Assembly: GCA_035535315.1 (NCBI GenBank)
Contig: DATLQD010000154.1
Coordinates: 1 to 9,720, forward strand
From: DASQGA01 sp035535315
GTDB lineage: Bacteria; Actinomycetota; Thermoleophilia; Gaiellales; Gaiellaceae
Reading direction: 5' to 3'
Length of the DNA: 9,720 bases
Shown: positions 1-8,325 of the stretch, one piece after another
Numbering within the stretch: the stretch's first letter is position 1
Layout of the letters: each line of letters opens with the position of its first letter
The notes under the pieces: generated by a model
Databases searched by the model: none
The model's input: the letters and a program-made list of their open reading frames with translations, nothing else
What the model was told of the DNA's origin: nothing
Position numbers and translations under genes: made by a program

Positions 1-357
1 ATCACGCGCAAGGCGTACGGCGGCGCCTACGACGTCATGAGCTCGAAGCACATACGCGCCGATTTCAACTTCGCGTGGCCGACGGCTGAGGTCGCCGTCA
101 TGGGGCCGGAGGGGGCGGTCAACATCGTCTTCCGGAAGGAGCTCGAGGAGGCGGACGACCCGGATGCGCGCCGGGCCGAACTGATCGCGGACTACAAGGC
201 CCAGTTCGCAAACCCGTACACGGCTGCCGAGCGGGGCTACGTGGACGACGTGATCGAGCCGAGGCGCAGCCGCCCAATCCTCTGCGATGCGCTCGCAACG
301 GCGCTGACCAAGCGTGAGCGCCGTCCGCCGCGCAAGCACGGAAACATCCCTTTGTAA
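1..357 (+). CDS. pccB: Propionyl-CoA carboxylase beta subunit, C-terminal part (truncated by window edge)
   Basis: This is the carboxyltransferase subunit of a biotin-dependent acyl-CoA carboxylase. It moves the carboxyl group from carboxybiotin to propionyl-CoA to make methylmalonyl-CoA in the cytoplasm. Frame 1 is open from the first base, giving 118 residues, roughly the last quarter of a protein usually about 510-540 residues long. The visible part starts in the conserved segment RKAYGGAYDVM (residues 3-13). In the family the Gly-Ala of this segment helps form an oxyanion hole, and the following Asp (residue 11 here) is the position reported to favour propionyl-CoA over acetyl-CoA. Next come FAWPTAEVAVMGPEGAVNI, the PYTAAERGYVDDVIEP helix region and the typical C-terminus KHGNIPL. 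The stop is TAA. Family identity is very sure. Substrate is inferred from one residue and the C-terminus; the biotin-carrying alpha subunit is not in view. Confidence 0.95.
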   Translation: MTRKAYGGAYDVMSSKHIRADFNFAWPTAEVAVMGPEGAVNIVFRKELEEADDPDARRAELIADYKAQFANPYTAAERGYVDDVIEPRRSRPILCDALATALTKRERRPPRKHGNIPL

Positions 358-358
358 G

Positions 359-1315
359 TCAGCGCACCCAGGCGACATCGGTCGCGACGATCGCGAACCG
401 GCGGACGCGCAGGTATGGCCCCGTCGTCCGGAAGAGGAGGATGCTCCGCCGCGTGGCCGCGACAGCCCAGCGCTCGTCGGGTGACCACGCGATCGCATGG
501 GCGTTCACGAACGAGAGGTTGGACGGGGCTCCGCTTCGGTCGAAAAAGGTGAGCGCCTCCCGTGGGCCGCGTCCCGTCCGAACCACGAGGTGACCGCCCC
601 GAGGGCTCGCGACGAGACCCGAGAGGCGGGGTGCCAAAAACGTCGCTCCGCGCACGGGTCGTCGCGCATCGAAGACGACCAGGAGGTCGAGTCCCTCCGG
701 CCCGGGAGGCTTATTGGTCGTCAGCAGGGCTGCGAAGCGCCGGTCGTCGAGCCACGCAACCTCGCGAAGGCGTGTCGGTCCGATCGTCGCCCGTGCCGGC
801 CCGACGGCGCGGCTCACGTCCCGAGCGGAGAGAAGCAGCCGCCGGTCGCGGAGGCGCGAGGAAAGGCGCAACGAGCCGTCGACGACGTAGGTGAGGCTGC
901 CGTCTGGCTTCCAGGCGGGTGAGCAGCCGCGCCGGCGGAGAATCGGCTCTCCCCCCGACGCACGTACGACAACGTGACCGTCAATGCAGCGCGCAGAGAG
1001 GGCGCCGCCGTGCTGCCAGGTCTCATCATCTTCTGCGAGGCGGCCGGCTGGATCGAGGGTGAGTCCACATGAGACCTGGCGGGGAGCGTTCGCATCGGCT
1101 CCACTCGGAAGGGCAATCCTGTGCAGGCGGCAGTGGCGGTCGAGGTAGACGAGCGTTCCCGAGACCGACTCGGCCGTCGATGCTACGTCGACGGCGTCGG
1201 CTCCAGGACTTCGAGGCTCGGGCTCCCGCTCGCCCCCGCGGATGCCATCGACCGCTGCGGCGACGGCCACGAGGGCGACGGCCCCGATCACGAGCGCGCT
1301 CCGGAGACGGCGCAT
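359..1315 (-). CDS. Exported or membrane-anchored beta-propeller-like protein, function unknown
   Basis: I do not recognise a specific family for this 318-residue protein. The N-terminus MRRLRSALVIGAVALVAVAAAV is a basic start followed by a hydrophobic stretch, so it is either an uncleaved anchor or a signal peptide. A low-complexity linker (about 25-50) follows. The rest contains spaced aromatic/Asp-Gly blade-like segments: AWKPDGSLTYV (about 134-144), VAWLDDRRFAAL (186-197), LVASPRGGHLVV (234-245), IAWSPDERWAVAA (275-287) and a final DVAWVR. These resemble TolB/WD40-type propeller blades. Cysteines at 62, 83, 110 and 131 could form two disulfides outside the membrane. The ATG has only a weak upstream purine signal. 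It lies 39 bp downstream of the GGDEF/HD-GYP gene on the same strand, so co-transcription is plausible. No catalytic motif is visible; a sensing or binding role is only a guess. Confidence 0.8.
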   Translation of the reverse strand: MRRLRSALVIGAVALVAVAAAVDGIRGGEREPEPRSPGADAVDVASTAESVSGTLVYLDRHCRLHRIALPSGADANAPRQVSCGLTLDPAGRLAEDDETWQHGGALSARCIDGHVVVRASGGEPILRRRGCSPAWKPDGSLTYVVDGSLRLSSRLRDRRLLLSARDVSRAVGPARATIGPTRLREVAWLDDRRFAALLTTNKPPGPEGLDLLVVFDARRPVRGATFLAPRLSGLVASPRGGHLVVRTGRGPREALTFFDRSGAPSNLSFVNAHAIAWSPDERWAVAATRRSILLFRTTGPYLRVRRFAIVATDVAWVR

Positions 1316-1354
1316 CTGCCGCCACGATACTTTCGCCTGGTAGGCGGGGCTTAA

Positions 1355-3211
<1,857 letters not shown>

Positions 3212-3218
3212 TGGGTGA

Positions 3219-3311
3219 CTAGCTCCAGATGAAGCCGTCGAGCTCGCCGAAGAAGGCGGAGCAGACGACAAGAGCTGTCATGACGGCCGTTGTGAGTTTC
3301 CAATGAAGCAT
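3219..3311 (-). CDS. Candidate 30-residue hydrophobic leader peptide
   Basis: This is a short ORF starting at ATG (3309-3311) and ending at TAG (3219-3221). The ATG is preceded by AAAAGGGG with a 6-nt spacer, a good ribosome site for this window. The peptide starts MLHWKLTT, has a hydrophobic core AVMTALVVCSAFF that could span or insert in the membrane, and ends GELDGFIWS. Its stop lies 7 nt before the GTG of the GGDEF/HD-GYP gene, and that gene's GGAG lies inside the last codons of this ORF, which suggests translational coupling. It may be a small membrane protein acting with the c-di-GMP enzyme, a regulatory leader peptide, or a chance ORF. I do not recognise a family. An internal in-frame ATG at 3279-3281 would give a 20-residue version. 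Confidence 0.45.
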   Translation of the reverse strand: MLHWKLTTAVMTALVVCSAFFGELDGFIWS

Positions 3312-3315
3312 CGTG

Positions 3316-3391
3316 ATCCCCTTTTGAGTGGACGCCAGCACAAAGCAGTATCAATCTCACCCTTTAGCGGGTCATCACTCAATCGGGGGAT
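3316..3391 (-). promoter_or_regulatory. Structured 5' leader with stem that would cover the ribosome site (riboswitch- or thermometer-like candidate)
   Basis: On the + strand, ATCCCC (3316-3321) plus TTGAGTG (3324-3330) pair with CACTCAA (3376-3382) plus GGGGAT (3386-3391). The 13 pairs are interrupted only by a small internal loop. In the - strand transcript the downstream arm reads CACUCAA-AA-GGGGAU and contains the Shine-Dalgarno of the 30-codon ORF, so the folded form would hide it. Between the arms are 45 nt holding a smaller hairpin, ACCC-GCTAAA-GGGT. The region is much less GC-rich than its surroundings. It does not match the c-di-GMP-I or -II riboswitch cores as I know them. Function is inferred from geometry only. 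Confidence 0.5.
3359..3372 (-). repeat. Small hairpin ACCC-GCTAAA-GGGT nested in the leader
   Basis: This is a perfect 4-bp inverted repeat with a 6-base loop, centred inside the larger inverted repeat. It is flanked on both sides by the direct repeat GATTGA (read on the - strand; + strand TCAATC at 3351-3356 and 3379-3384). It could be an inner helix of a structured RNA or a protein-binding site. Without a T-run it is not a convincing terminator for the hydrolase gene upstream. Confidence 0.35.
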
Positions 3392-3409
3392 TATTGTCTT
3401 GCGAGACTT

Positions 3410-4420
3410 TTACGAAAGACCGGCCTCGGCGAGCGGGCGCCGCCCCCAGGCGAAGCTGTCGGCCCACCAGTTCTCCAGTGGAACCAGGGTCATGCCCTGG
3501 CTCGAAGAGTGGGCGATCCAGCCACCACCCAGGTACAGCCCCATGTGGCCGATCTGTGCCGGACGCGAGCGTGGTCCCAGGTCCCCGAAGAAGACAATGT
3601 CGGCGGGCCGAAGGCTCCGACGCAGGATGCGCTGGGCCTTCGGCATCTCCCTGCTCATCGCATAGGTCGTGCGCCCGAGCAGCGTCGAGCCGAGCATCGG
3701 CGCGCCTGTCCACCGTTCGAGCTTGTAGACGCGCCACACGAATCCGGAGCAGTCGAACCCGCCCCGGGCCTCGACTCCGAAGGGCGATTCGGCGAACTCC
3801 GACGTGCCGCCCCAGACATAGGGATAGCCGACGAAGCGGACCGTCCTGCGAAGGACCCGCGTCTGCCATGCCGTAAGAGCGGGCAGATTGAACGATGACG
3901 CCTTGTCGTTGGCCCACTGAAGCTTCCAGTCGTCGAAACCGACGAGCTGGGCGACCGAGTAGGCGGTCTCAGCGCGCGTGACCGAGTTACTCGGCAGGAG
4001 CTCGAGGTCGTCGTCCTGCTGCGGATGGTTGTAGCGAAGCCCGAGAAGCCGCGCGAGGACCTCGGTGCCGGCCCGGCTCGGCGGCCGGAGATCGGACGCC
4101 ACGAGCTCGGCGCGAACCTTCTGGGCGGCGGGGCCGAGGCCGAGGGCGCGGACGAGCGCCCGGTCGAGCTCCGCGACGGTCACCCTCTTGCCAGGGTCGA
4201 CCACCACCTGCTCTTTCTGCGTGATTCCTGCGACGATCTGCGCCAGGTCGCGTCGGGTCAAAGTCGAGTTGGGACGGAAGCCGGTGACGCTCGGGCCCAT
4301 GAGGCCGCTCTGAACGGCGACCCGGATCTCGGCGCGCGCCCAGGACGCGGCGGACGCGGTTTCCGCGCCCGCGAGGGTCGCGAGCAGCGCGAGAAGTACG
4401 AAGGCGCGACGTGTCCTCAT
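3410..4420 (-). CDS. Secreted NlpC/P60 peptidoglycan hydrolase with N-terminal SLH-like repeats
   Basis: This is a 336-residue exported cysteine peptidase, probably cutting peptidoglycan stem peptides in the cell envelope. Residues 1-24 form a signal peptide (MRTRRAFVLLALLATLAG, likely cleavage after ETASA). About 26-65 and 140-162 resemble S-layer-homology units: WARAEIRVAVQSGL with GFRPNSTLTRRDLAQIVAGI, and SNSVTRAETAYSVAQLVGF. These may tether it to the wall. The C-terminal NlpC/P60 domain (about 187-330) carries the expected triad: Cys224 in GGFDCSGFVWR, His292 in IGHMGLYLGGG and His304 in WIAHSSSQG. YPYVWGGTSEF (199-209) is the usual entry motif. The ATG has only a weak GGAAAA signal upstream. 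It is divergent from glcD, and the small-ORF/GGDEF unit lies 98 bp downstream on the same strand. All catalytic residues are present. Confidence 0.92.
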   Translation of the reverse strand: MRTRRAFVLLALLATLAGAETASAASWARAEIRVAVQSGLMGPSVTGFRPNSTLTRRDLAQIVAGITQKEQVVVDPGKRVTVAELDRALVRALGLGPAAQKVRAELVASDLRPPSRAGTEVLARLLGLRYNHPQQDDDLELLPSNSVTRAETAYSVAQLVGFDDWKLQWANDKASSFNLPALTAWQTRVLRRTVRFVGYPYVWGGTSEFAESPFGVEARGGFDCSGFVWRVYKLERWTGAPMLGSTLLGRTTYAMSREMPKAQRILRRSLRPADIVFFGDLGPRSRPAQIGHMGLYLGGGWIAHSSSQGMTLVPLENWWADSFAWGRRPLAEAGLS

Positions 4421-4500
4421 GAATTTTCCATCGGCCCGGCCTGCCGGGATCTTTAGCCGCGGTCCACCTCAGCCTACGGATCCGGTCAGAATGGGCGCGG
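4421..4500. promoter_or_regulatory. Divergent promoter region between the NlpC/P60 gene and the glcDEF-aceB operon
   Basis: Any promoters for both divergent genes and the operon's control sites probably lie in or near these 80 bp. Two palindromes are visible: CCCGGC-CT-GCCGGG (4435-4448) and CGGATCCG (4477-4484). Either could be an operator, for example for a glycolate-responsive regulator, but no regulator gene is in view. I could not identify convincing -35/-10 pairs. No strong Shine-Dalgarno precedes glcD. Confidence 0.45.
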
Positions 4501-5952
4501 ATGGACGTCGATCCGCTGATCCACCGGCTGGGCGAGATCGCAGGCGACGAGCATGTCGTCACGCACCCCCACCAGCTTCGGACGTACGAGTCCGACGGGC
4601 TCCTCCAGTATCGCGTGGCCCCACGAGCTGTCGTGCTCCCCGGCTCGGCCCAGGAGGTACGGCAGGTCGTGCGCGCGTGTTTTGAGTCCAGCGTTCCATG
4701 GGTCGCCCGTGGCGCGGGCACCGGCCTTTCCGGAGGGGCGCTTCCTAACGAGGAGGGCATCCTGATCGTCCTGTCGCGGCTGCGCCGGATCGTCGAAGTC
4801 GATCTCGAGAACCAGCGGATCGTGGTCGAGCCGGGTGTAACCAACCTCGAGGTGTCGCGCGCGGTCGGACCGACCCACTTCTACCCGCCGGATCCGTCGA
4901 GCCAGGTGGTCTGCTCGATCGGGGGGAACGTGGCCGAGAACTCGGGTGGCGCGCACTGCTTCAAGTACGGCTTCACGACGAACTACGTGACCGGTCTAGA
5001 GGTGGTTCTCCCGGACGGTGAGCTCCTCGAGCTGGGCGGCAAGGAGCTCGACTCCCCCGGCTACGATCTCGTCGGCGCCTTTGTCGGGTCCGAAGGGACG
5101 CTCGGCGTTGCGACACAGGTGACCCTCCGCGTCGTTCCGGTGCCCGAGACGATCCGAACGCTCGTGGCCTTCTTCGGCCACACCGACGAGGCGGGCCAGG
5201 CTGTGACGGAGATCGTCGCTGCCGGCATCGTTCCAGCGGCGATCGAGATGATGGATCGGCTCTCGATCCAGGCGACCGAGGCGGCCACGCACGCCGGCTA
5301 CAGGCTCGATGCGGCCGCGGCGCTGATCGTGGAGCTGGACGGACCCGAAGCCGAATGCGCCTCCGGGCTCGACGAGGTCGTCGTCCATTGCAGCGCCGCC
5401 GGTGCGATCGAAGTGCGGGTGGCCCGCGACGAGGGCGAGCGAGAGCTCTTCTGGAAGGCCCGGCGCGCGGCCTTCGGCGCCATGGGCCGGATCTCGACGA
5501 CCTACTACGTCCAGGACAGCGTGCTGCCTCGAACGCGTCTGCCCGAAGTGCTCCGCCTGATCGACGAGCTGTCGGCGGAGTACGGGATGCAGGTCGCAAA
5601 CGTCTTCCACGCGGGAGACGGGAACCTGCATCCGCTGGTCTGCTACGACGGGAGCACAACCGGCGAGGCAGAGCGGGCGGAGGAGCTGGCGGGAAGGATC
5701 GTGAAGGCCTGCGTCGACGCGGGCGGGTCGATCACCGGCGAGCACGGGGTCGGGATAGACAAGAAGCACTACATGCCGTCGATGTTCTCCGAGCCGGACC
5801 TCGACGCCTTCCAGCGGCTCCGCTGCTCGTTCGACCCGGACGGGCTCGCCAACCCCGGCAAGGTGATGCCGACGCCCAGGCTCTGCGGCGAGGTGCCGGG
5901 CCCCTACCGGCAGCATCCTCTCGAGCGCGATGGTGTCGCAGAGAGGATGTGA
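4501..5952 (+). CDS. glcD: Glycolate oxidase, FAD-binding subunit GlcD
   Basis: This is the catalytic FAD subunit of the membrane-associated glycolate oxidase/dehydrogenase, which oxidises glycolate to glyoxylate and passes electrons on through GlcE/GlcF. At 483 residues it is close to the usual size (E. coli about 499). The PCMH-type FAD domain shows VPWVARGAGTGLSGGALP (65-82), SIGGNVAENSGG (139-150), GLEVVLPDGE (165-174) and GSEGTLG (196-202). The C-terminal FAD-oxidase domain shows NVFHAGDGNLHP (367-378), ITGEHGVGIDKK (411-422) and the closing FDPDGLANPGKV (444-455). ATG at 4501 matches the family start; the upstream ribosome signal is poor, so leaderless or weak initiation is possible. 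Its stop overlaps the next gene by one base. D-lactate or another 2-hydroxyacid is a possible alternative substrate, since the family is broad, but the D-E-F set and the adjoining malate synthase favour glycolate. Confidence 0.95.
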   Translation: MDVDPLIHRLGEIAGDEHVVTHPHQLRTYESDGLLQYRVAPRAVVLPGSAQEVRQVVRACFESSVPWVARGAGTGLSGGALPNEEGILIVLSRLRRIVEVDLENQRIVVEPGVTNLEVSRAVGPTHFYPPDPSSQVVCSIGGNVAENSGGAHCFKYGFTTNYVTGLEVVLPDGELLELGGKELDSPGYDLVGAFVGSEGTLGVATQVTLRVVPVPETIRTLVAFFGHTDEAGQAVTEIVAAGIVPAAIEMMDRLSIQATEAATHAGYRLDAAAALIVELDGPEAECASGLDEVVVHCSAAGAIEVRVARDEGERELFWKARRAAFGAMGRISTTYYVQDSVLPRTRLPEVLRLIDELSAEYGMQVANVFHAGDGNLHPLVCYDGSTTGEAERAEELAGRIVKACVDAGGSITGEHGVGIDKKHYMPSMFSEPDLDAFQRLRCSFDPDGLANPGKVMPTPRLCGEVPGPYRQHPLERDGVAERM

Positions 5953-7043
5953 TGCTGGAGCCCGCGTCGTACGAGGAGGCCGCCGAGCTCCTGAAGGCGA
6001 GCGGCGAAGTGGCCCGCGCTGTCCGGCCGGTCGGCGGAGGCACGAAGCTCGCGTGGGGCGGCACGGGCCGCTCCGATCTGGACCTCTCGACCGAGTCGCT
6101 CGCGGCGATCCGCGAGCACAACGCCGGCGACCTGACCGCGGTCCTCGAGGCGGGGGCTCGGCTCGCGCACGTGCAGGACGTCTTCGCCGAGGCGGGTCAG
6201 ATGCTCGCACTCGACCCGCCGCTCGGGGTGGGAGCTGCTGCGACGATCGGTGGGATCGTCGCGACCGGTGACTCCGGACCTCTTCGCCACCGCTACGGGG
6301 CGCCGCGCGACCTCGTGATCGGGATCACGGTTGCTCTCTCGGACGGCACCGTCGCGAAATCAGGCGGGAAGGTGATCAAGAACGTGGCCGGCTACGACCT
6401 TGGCAAGCTCTTCGCGGGCTCGTTCGGCACGCTCGGAGTGATCCTCGGTGTGGCGGTGCGCCTCCATCCGCGGCCTGCAACGCGGGCGACGGCGGTCTTC
6501 CGCAGCGACGCACCCGACGCTCTGGCCAGGACCGCCGCCGCCCTGGCCCACGCACCACTCGAGCTCGAAGCTCTCGACGTTCGCTGGGAGCGCGGCCGTG
6601 GAGCCGTGCTCGCGCGTGCGGCGGGGACTGCTGCAATCCACCGGGCGGGGAACATGGTCGAGCGCTGGGGCGGCGAGGTGGTCGAGGCTGACGACGCTCT
6701 CTGGGCGGCGCAGCGCGAGGGCCAGCGCTCGGACGACGGAATCGTGCTGCGCGTCTCGGTCCTGCCGGCCCGGCTCGGCCGGCTGCTCGAGGTGGCCGAG
6801 CGCGCGGGAGCCAGGCTCATCGGGCGGGCGGGGCTCGGAGTTGCCTGGATGGCGCTTCCGGACGTATCTGGGCTCGCTGAGGTACGCCGAGAGTTCGGCG
6901 GTGTCGTCCTCGACCGTCCTCCCGGTGTCGAGCTCGAGGCCTGGGATCCAGAACCGCCCGCCGCTGGGCTCATGCGCCGCGTGAAGGAGCGGTTCGACCC
7001 GGCCGGGATCCTGAACCCTGGCGTCTTCGCCGGAGGCATTTAG
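5952..7043 (+). CDS. glcE: Glycolate oxidase, FAD-binding subunit GlcE
   Basis: This is the second flavin-type subunit of the GlcDEF complex, in the same oxidase superfamily as GlcD but shorter. It has 363 residues against about 350 in E. coli. Visible motifs are RPVGGGTKLAWGG (25-37), LDPPLGVGAAATIGGIVATGDSGPLR in two parts (88-101, 102-112), GITVALSDGTVAKSGGKVIK (124-143), NVAGYDLGKLFAGSFGTLG (144-162) and the C-terminal FDPAGILNPGVF. The start is ATG in a TGATG junction: its A is the last base of the glcD stop. The reading frame stays open upstream to 5355, but that stretch overlaps glcD in another frame and has no family likeness. Tight coupling suggests equal production with GlcD. Identity rests on motifs plus position between glcD and glcF. 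Confidence 0.94.
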   Translation: MLEPASYEEAAELLKASGEVARAVRPVGGGTKLAWGGTGRSDLDLSTESLAAIREHNAGDLTAVLEAGARLAHVQDVFAEAGQMLALDPPLGVGAAATIGGIVATGDSGPLRHRYGAPRDLVIGITVALSDGTVAKSGGKVIKNVAGYDLGKLFAGSFGTLGVILGVAVRLHPRPATRATAVFRSDAPDALARTAAALAHAPLELEALDVRWERGRGAVLARAAGTAAIHRAGNMVERWGGEVVEADDALWAAQREGQRSDDGIVLRVSVLPARLGRLLEVAERAGARLIGRAGLGVAWMALPDVSGLAEVRREFGGVVLDRPPGVELEAWDPEPPAAGLMRRVKERFDPAGILNPGVFAGGI

Positions 7044-7050
7044 ACGTCCG

Positions 7051-8325
7051 ATGCCCGCCTTCGATGCCCATCGTCCCCCGGAGCTCGATGTGATCGAGAC
7101 CTGCGTTCACTGCGGCTTTTGCCTGCCGACCTGCCCCACGTACACGCCGCTTTGGAACGAGGAGATGGACTCGCCGCGCGGGCGCATCGTTCTCATGCAG
7201 GAAGGACTGGAGCGCGCCAATGTGCTCTCGGACGAGATGGTGAAGCACTTCGACCGCTGCCTCGGCTGCCTGGCCTGCGTGACAGCGTGCCCTTCCGGCG
7301 TTCGCTACGACCGGCTGATCGAGCGCACGCGCGCGCAGGTCGAGCGCCACCACCGCCGCTCCCCGGGGGAGTGGCTCTTCCGCCGGCTCGTTTTCGCGCT
7401 CTTCCCCCATCCTCGGCGGCTGCGGGCGCTCGCGCCGCTCGTCTCAGTCGAGCGGCGCCTCGGCCCGGGACGGCTGCTTTCCGACCGAACCCGCCTGGGT
7501 AGCCTGGCCCGCCTCGCTCGAGGGATTCCGTCGGGCCGCCGGGTGCAGCTGCCCGAGGACCTGCCCGCGGCCGGCGAGCGGCGCGGCCGTGTCGGGCTCC
7601 TCCAGGGCTGCGTCCAGAGAGTCTTCTTCTCGCAGGTGAACGAGGCGACCGCCAGAGTTCTCGCTGCGGAGGGCTACGACGTCGCCGCGCCGAAGCGGCC
7701 GCGCTGCTGCGGTGCCCTGCACCTCCACACGGGCTACGAGGACGCGGCCAGGCGGCTCGCCAAGCAGACGATCGAGCAGTTCGAGGGCTGTGACCACGTC
7801 GCGGCGAACGCGGCCGGGTGCGGCTCTGCGATGAAGGACTACGGGCACCTCTTCGATGACGACCCCGATTGGGCCGAGCGCGCCCTCGCTTTCGCGGCCA
7901 AGGTCCGCGACGTCTCGGAGCTCCTTACGGGCGAGCCAAGGTCGCCGAGGCATCCGCTGCCGCTGCGCGTCGCCTATCACGACGCCTGCCACCTGGCGCA
8001 CGCGCAGGCCCTTCGGGCCGAGCCGCGGACGCTCCTCCGCACGATTCCGGGGCTCGAGCTGATCGAGCCGGCCGAGTGGGAGATCTGCTGCGGCTCCGCG
8101 GGCGTCTACAACCTGCTTCAGCCCGACGCGGCCTCCGAGCTCGGTCAGCGAAAGGCTGCGAACCTCCTGGCCACGGGGGCGGAAGCCATCGCCGGAGGCA
8201 ATCCCGGCTGTACCTTGCAGATCGCGAGCCACCTGAAGGCAGCGGGGAGACCGCTTCCGATCTACCACCCCGTGGAGCTCGTTCGCATGTCAATCGAGGG
8301 AGGCAACGGTGCCGGAGGTTCCTGA
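7051..8325 (+). CDS. glcF: Glycolate oxidase, iron-sulfur subunit GlcF
   Basis: This is the electron-transfer subunit that links the GlcD/E flavins to the membrane electron chain. It has 424 residues (E. coli about 407). Two [4Fe-4S] motifs are near the N-terminus: Cys18, 21, 24 and 28 in CVHCGFCLPTCP, and Cys70, 73, 76 and 80 in CLGCLACVTACP. Two CCG domains follow: Cys187 (LLQGCVQ), Cys219-Cys220 (RCCGALHLHTG) and Cys257 (AAGCGSAMKDYG); then Cys313 (YHDACHLAH), Cys346-Cys347 (EICCGSAGVYNL) and Cys387 (GNPGCTLQ). The start is ATG 7 nt after the glcE stop. A GTG at 7090 has a better-spaced GGAG but would leave only four residues before the first cluster, so the ATG is preferred. The 3' end overlaps aceB by 17 nt. 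All cluster ligands are present, so the complex should be functional. Confidence 0.95.
   Translation: MPAFDAHRPPELDVIETCVHCGFCLPTCPTYTPLWNEEMDSPRGRIVLMQEGLERANVLSDEMVKHFDRCLGCLACVTACPSGVRYDRLIERTRAQVERHHRRSPGEWLFRRLVFALFPHPRRLRALAPLVSVERRLGPGRLLSDRTRLGSLARLARGIPSGRRVQLPEDLPAAGERRGRVGLLQGCVQRVFFSQVNEATARVLAAEGYDVAAPKRPRCCGALHLHTGYEDAARRLAKQTIEQFEGCDHVAANAAGCGSAMKDYGHLFDDDPDWAERALAFAAKVRDVSELLTGEPRSPRHPLPLRVAYHDACHLAHAQALRAEPRTLLRTIPGLELIEPAEWEICCGSAGVYNLLQPDAASELGQRKAANLLATGAEAIAGGNPGCTLQIASHLKAAGRPLPIYHPVELVRMSIEGGNGAGGS
8297..8303 (+). promoter_or_regulatory. Strong ribosome binding site for aceB inside glcF
   Basis: AGGGAGG lies 5 nt before the GTG at 8309 and within the last codons of glcF. 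It decides the aceB start, because no ATG occurs in that frame until residue 99, well into the conserved protein. Confidence 0.75.

Noticed and set aside
3396..3407. GTCT-TGCG-AGAC hairpin just after the NlpC/P60 stop as a terminator
   Set aside because: The stem is only 4 bp and no T-run follows on the - strand, so it is too weak to call a terminator.
3312..3409. c-di-GMP riboswitch of a known class, given the gene downstream
   Set aside because: I could not find the conserved core of c-di-GMP-I or -II riboswitches. The structured leader is reported as unclassified instead.
4491..4500. ATG at 4491 as an earlier glcD start
   Set aside because: It is in a different frame from glcD (10 nt before the used ATG), so it cannot extend the protein.
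5355..5951. Upstream extension of the glcE frame
   Set aside because: It lies entirely within glcD in another frame and is Arg/Gly-rich with no flavoprotein motif. The TGATG junction gives the natural start at 5952.
4996..6210. 404-codon open frame on the - strand across glcD/glcE
   Set aside because: It spans the junction of two well-supported + strand genes and shows Arg/Pro-rich low-complexity sequence; a GC-driven shadow.
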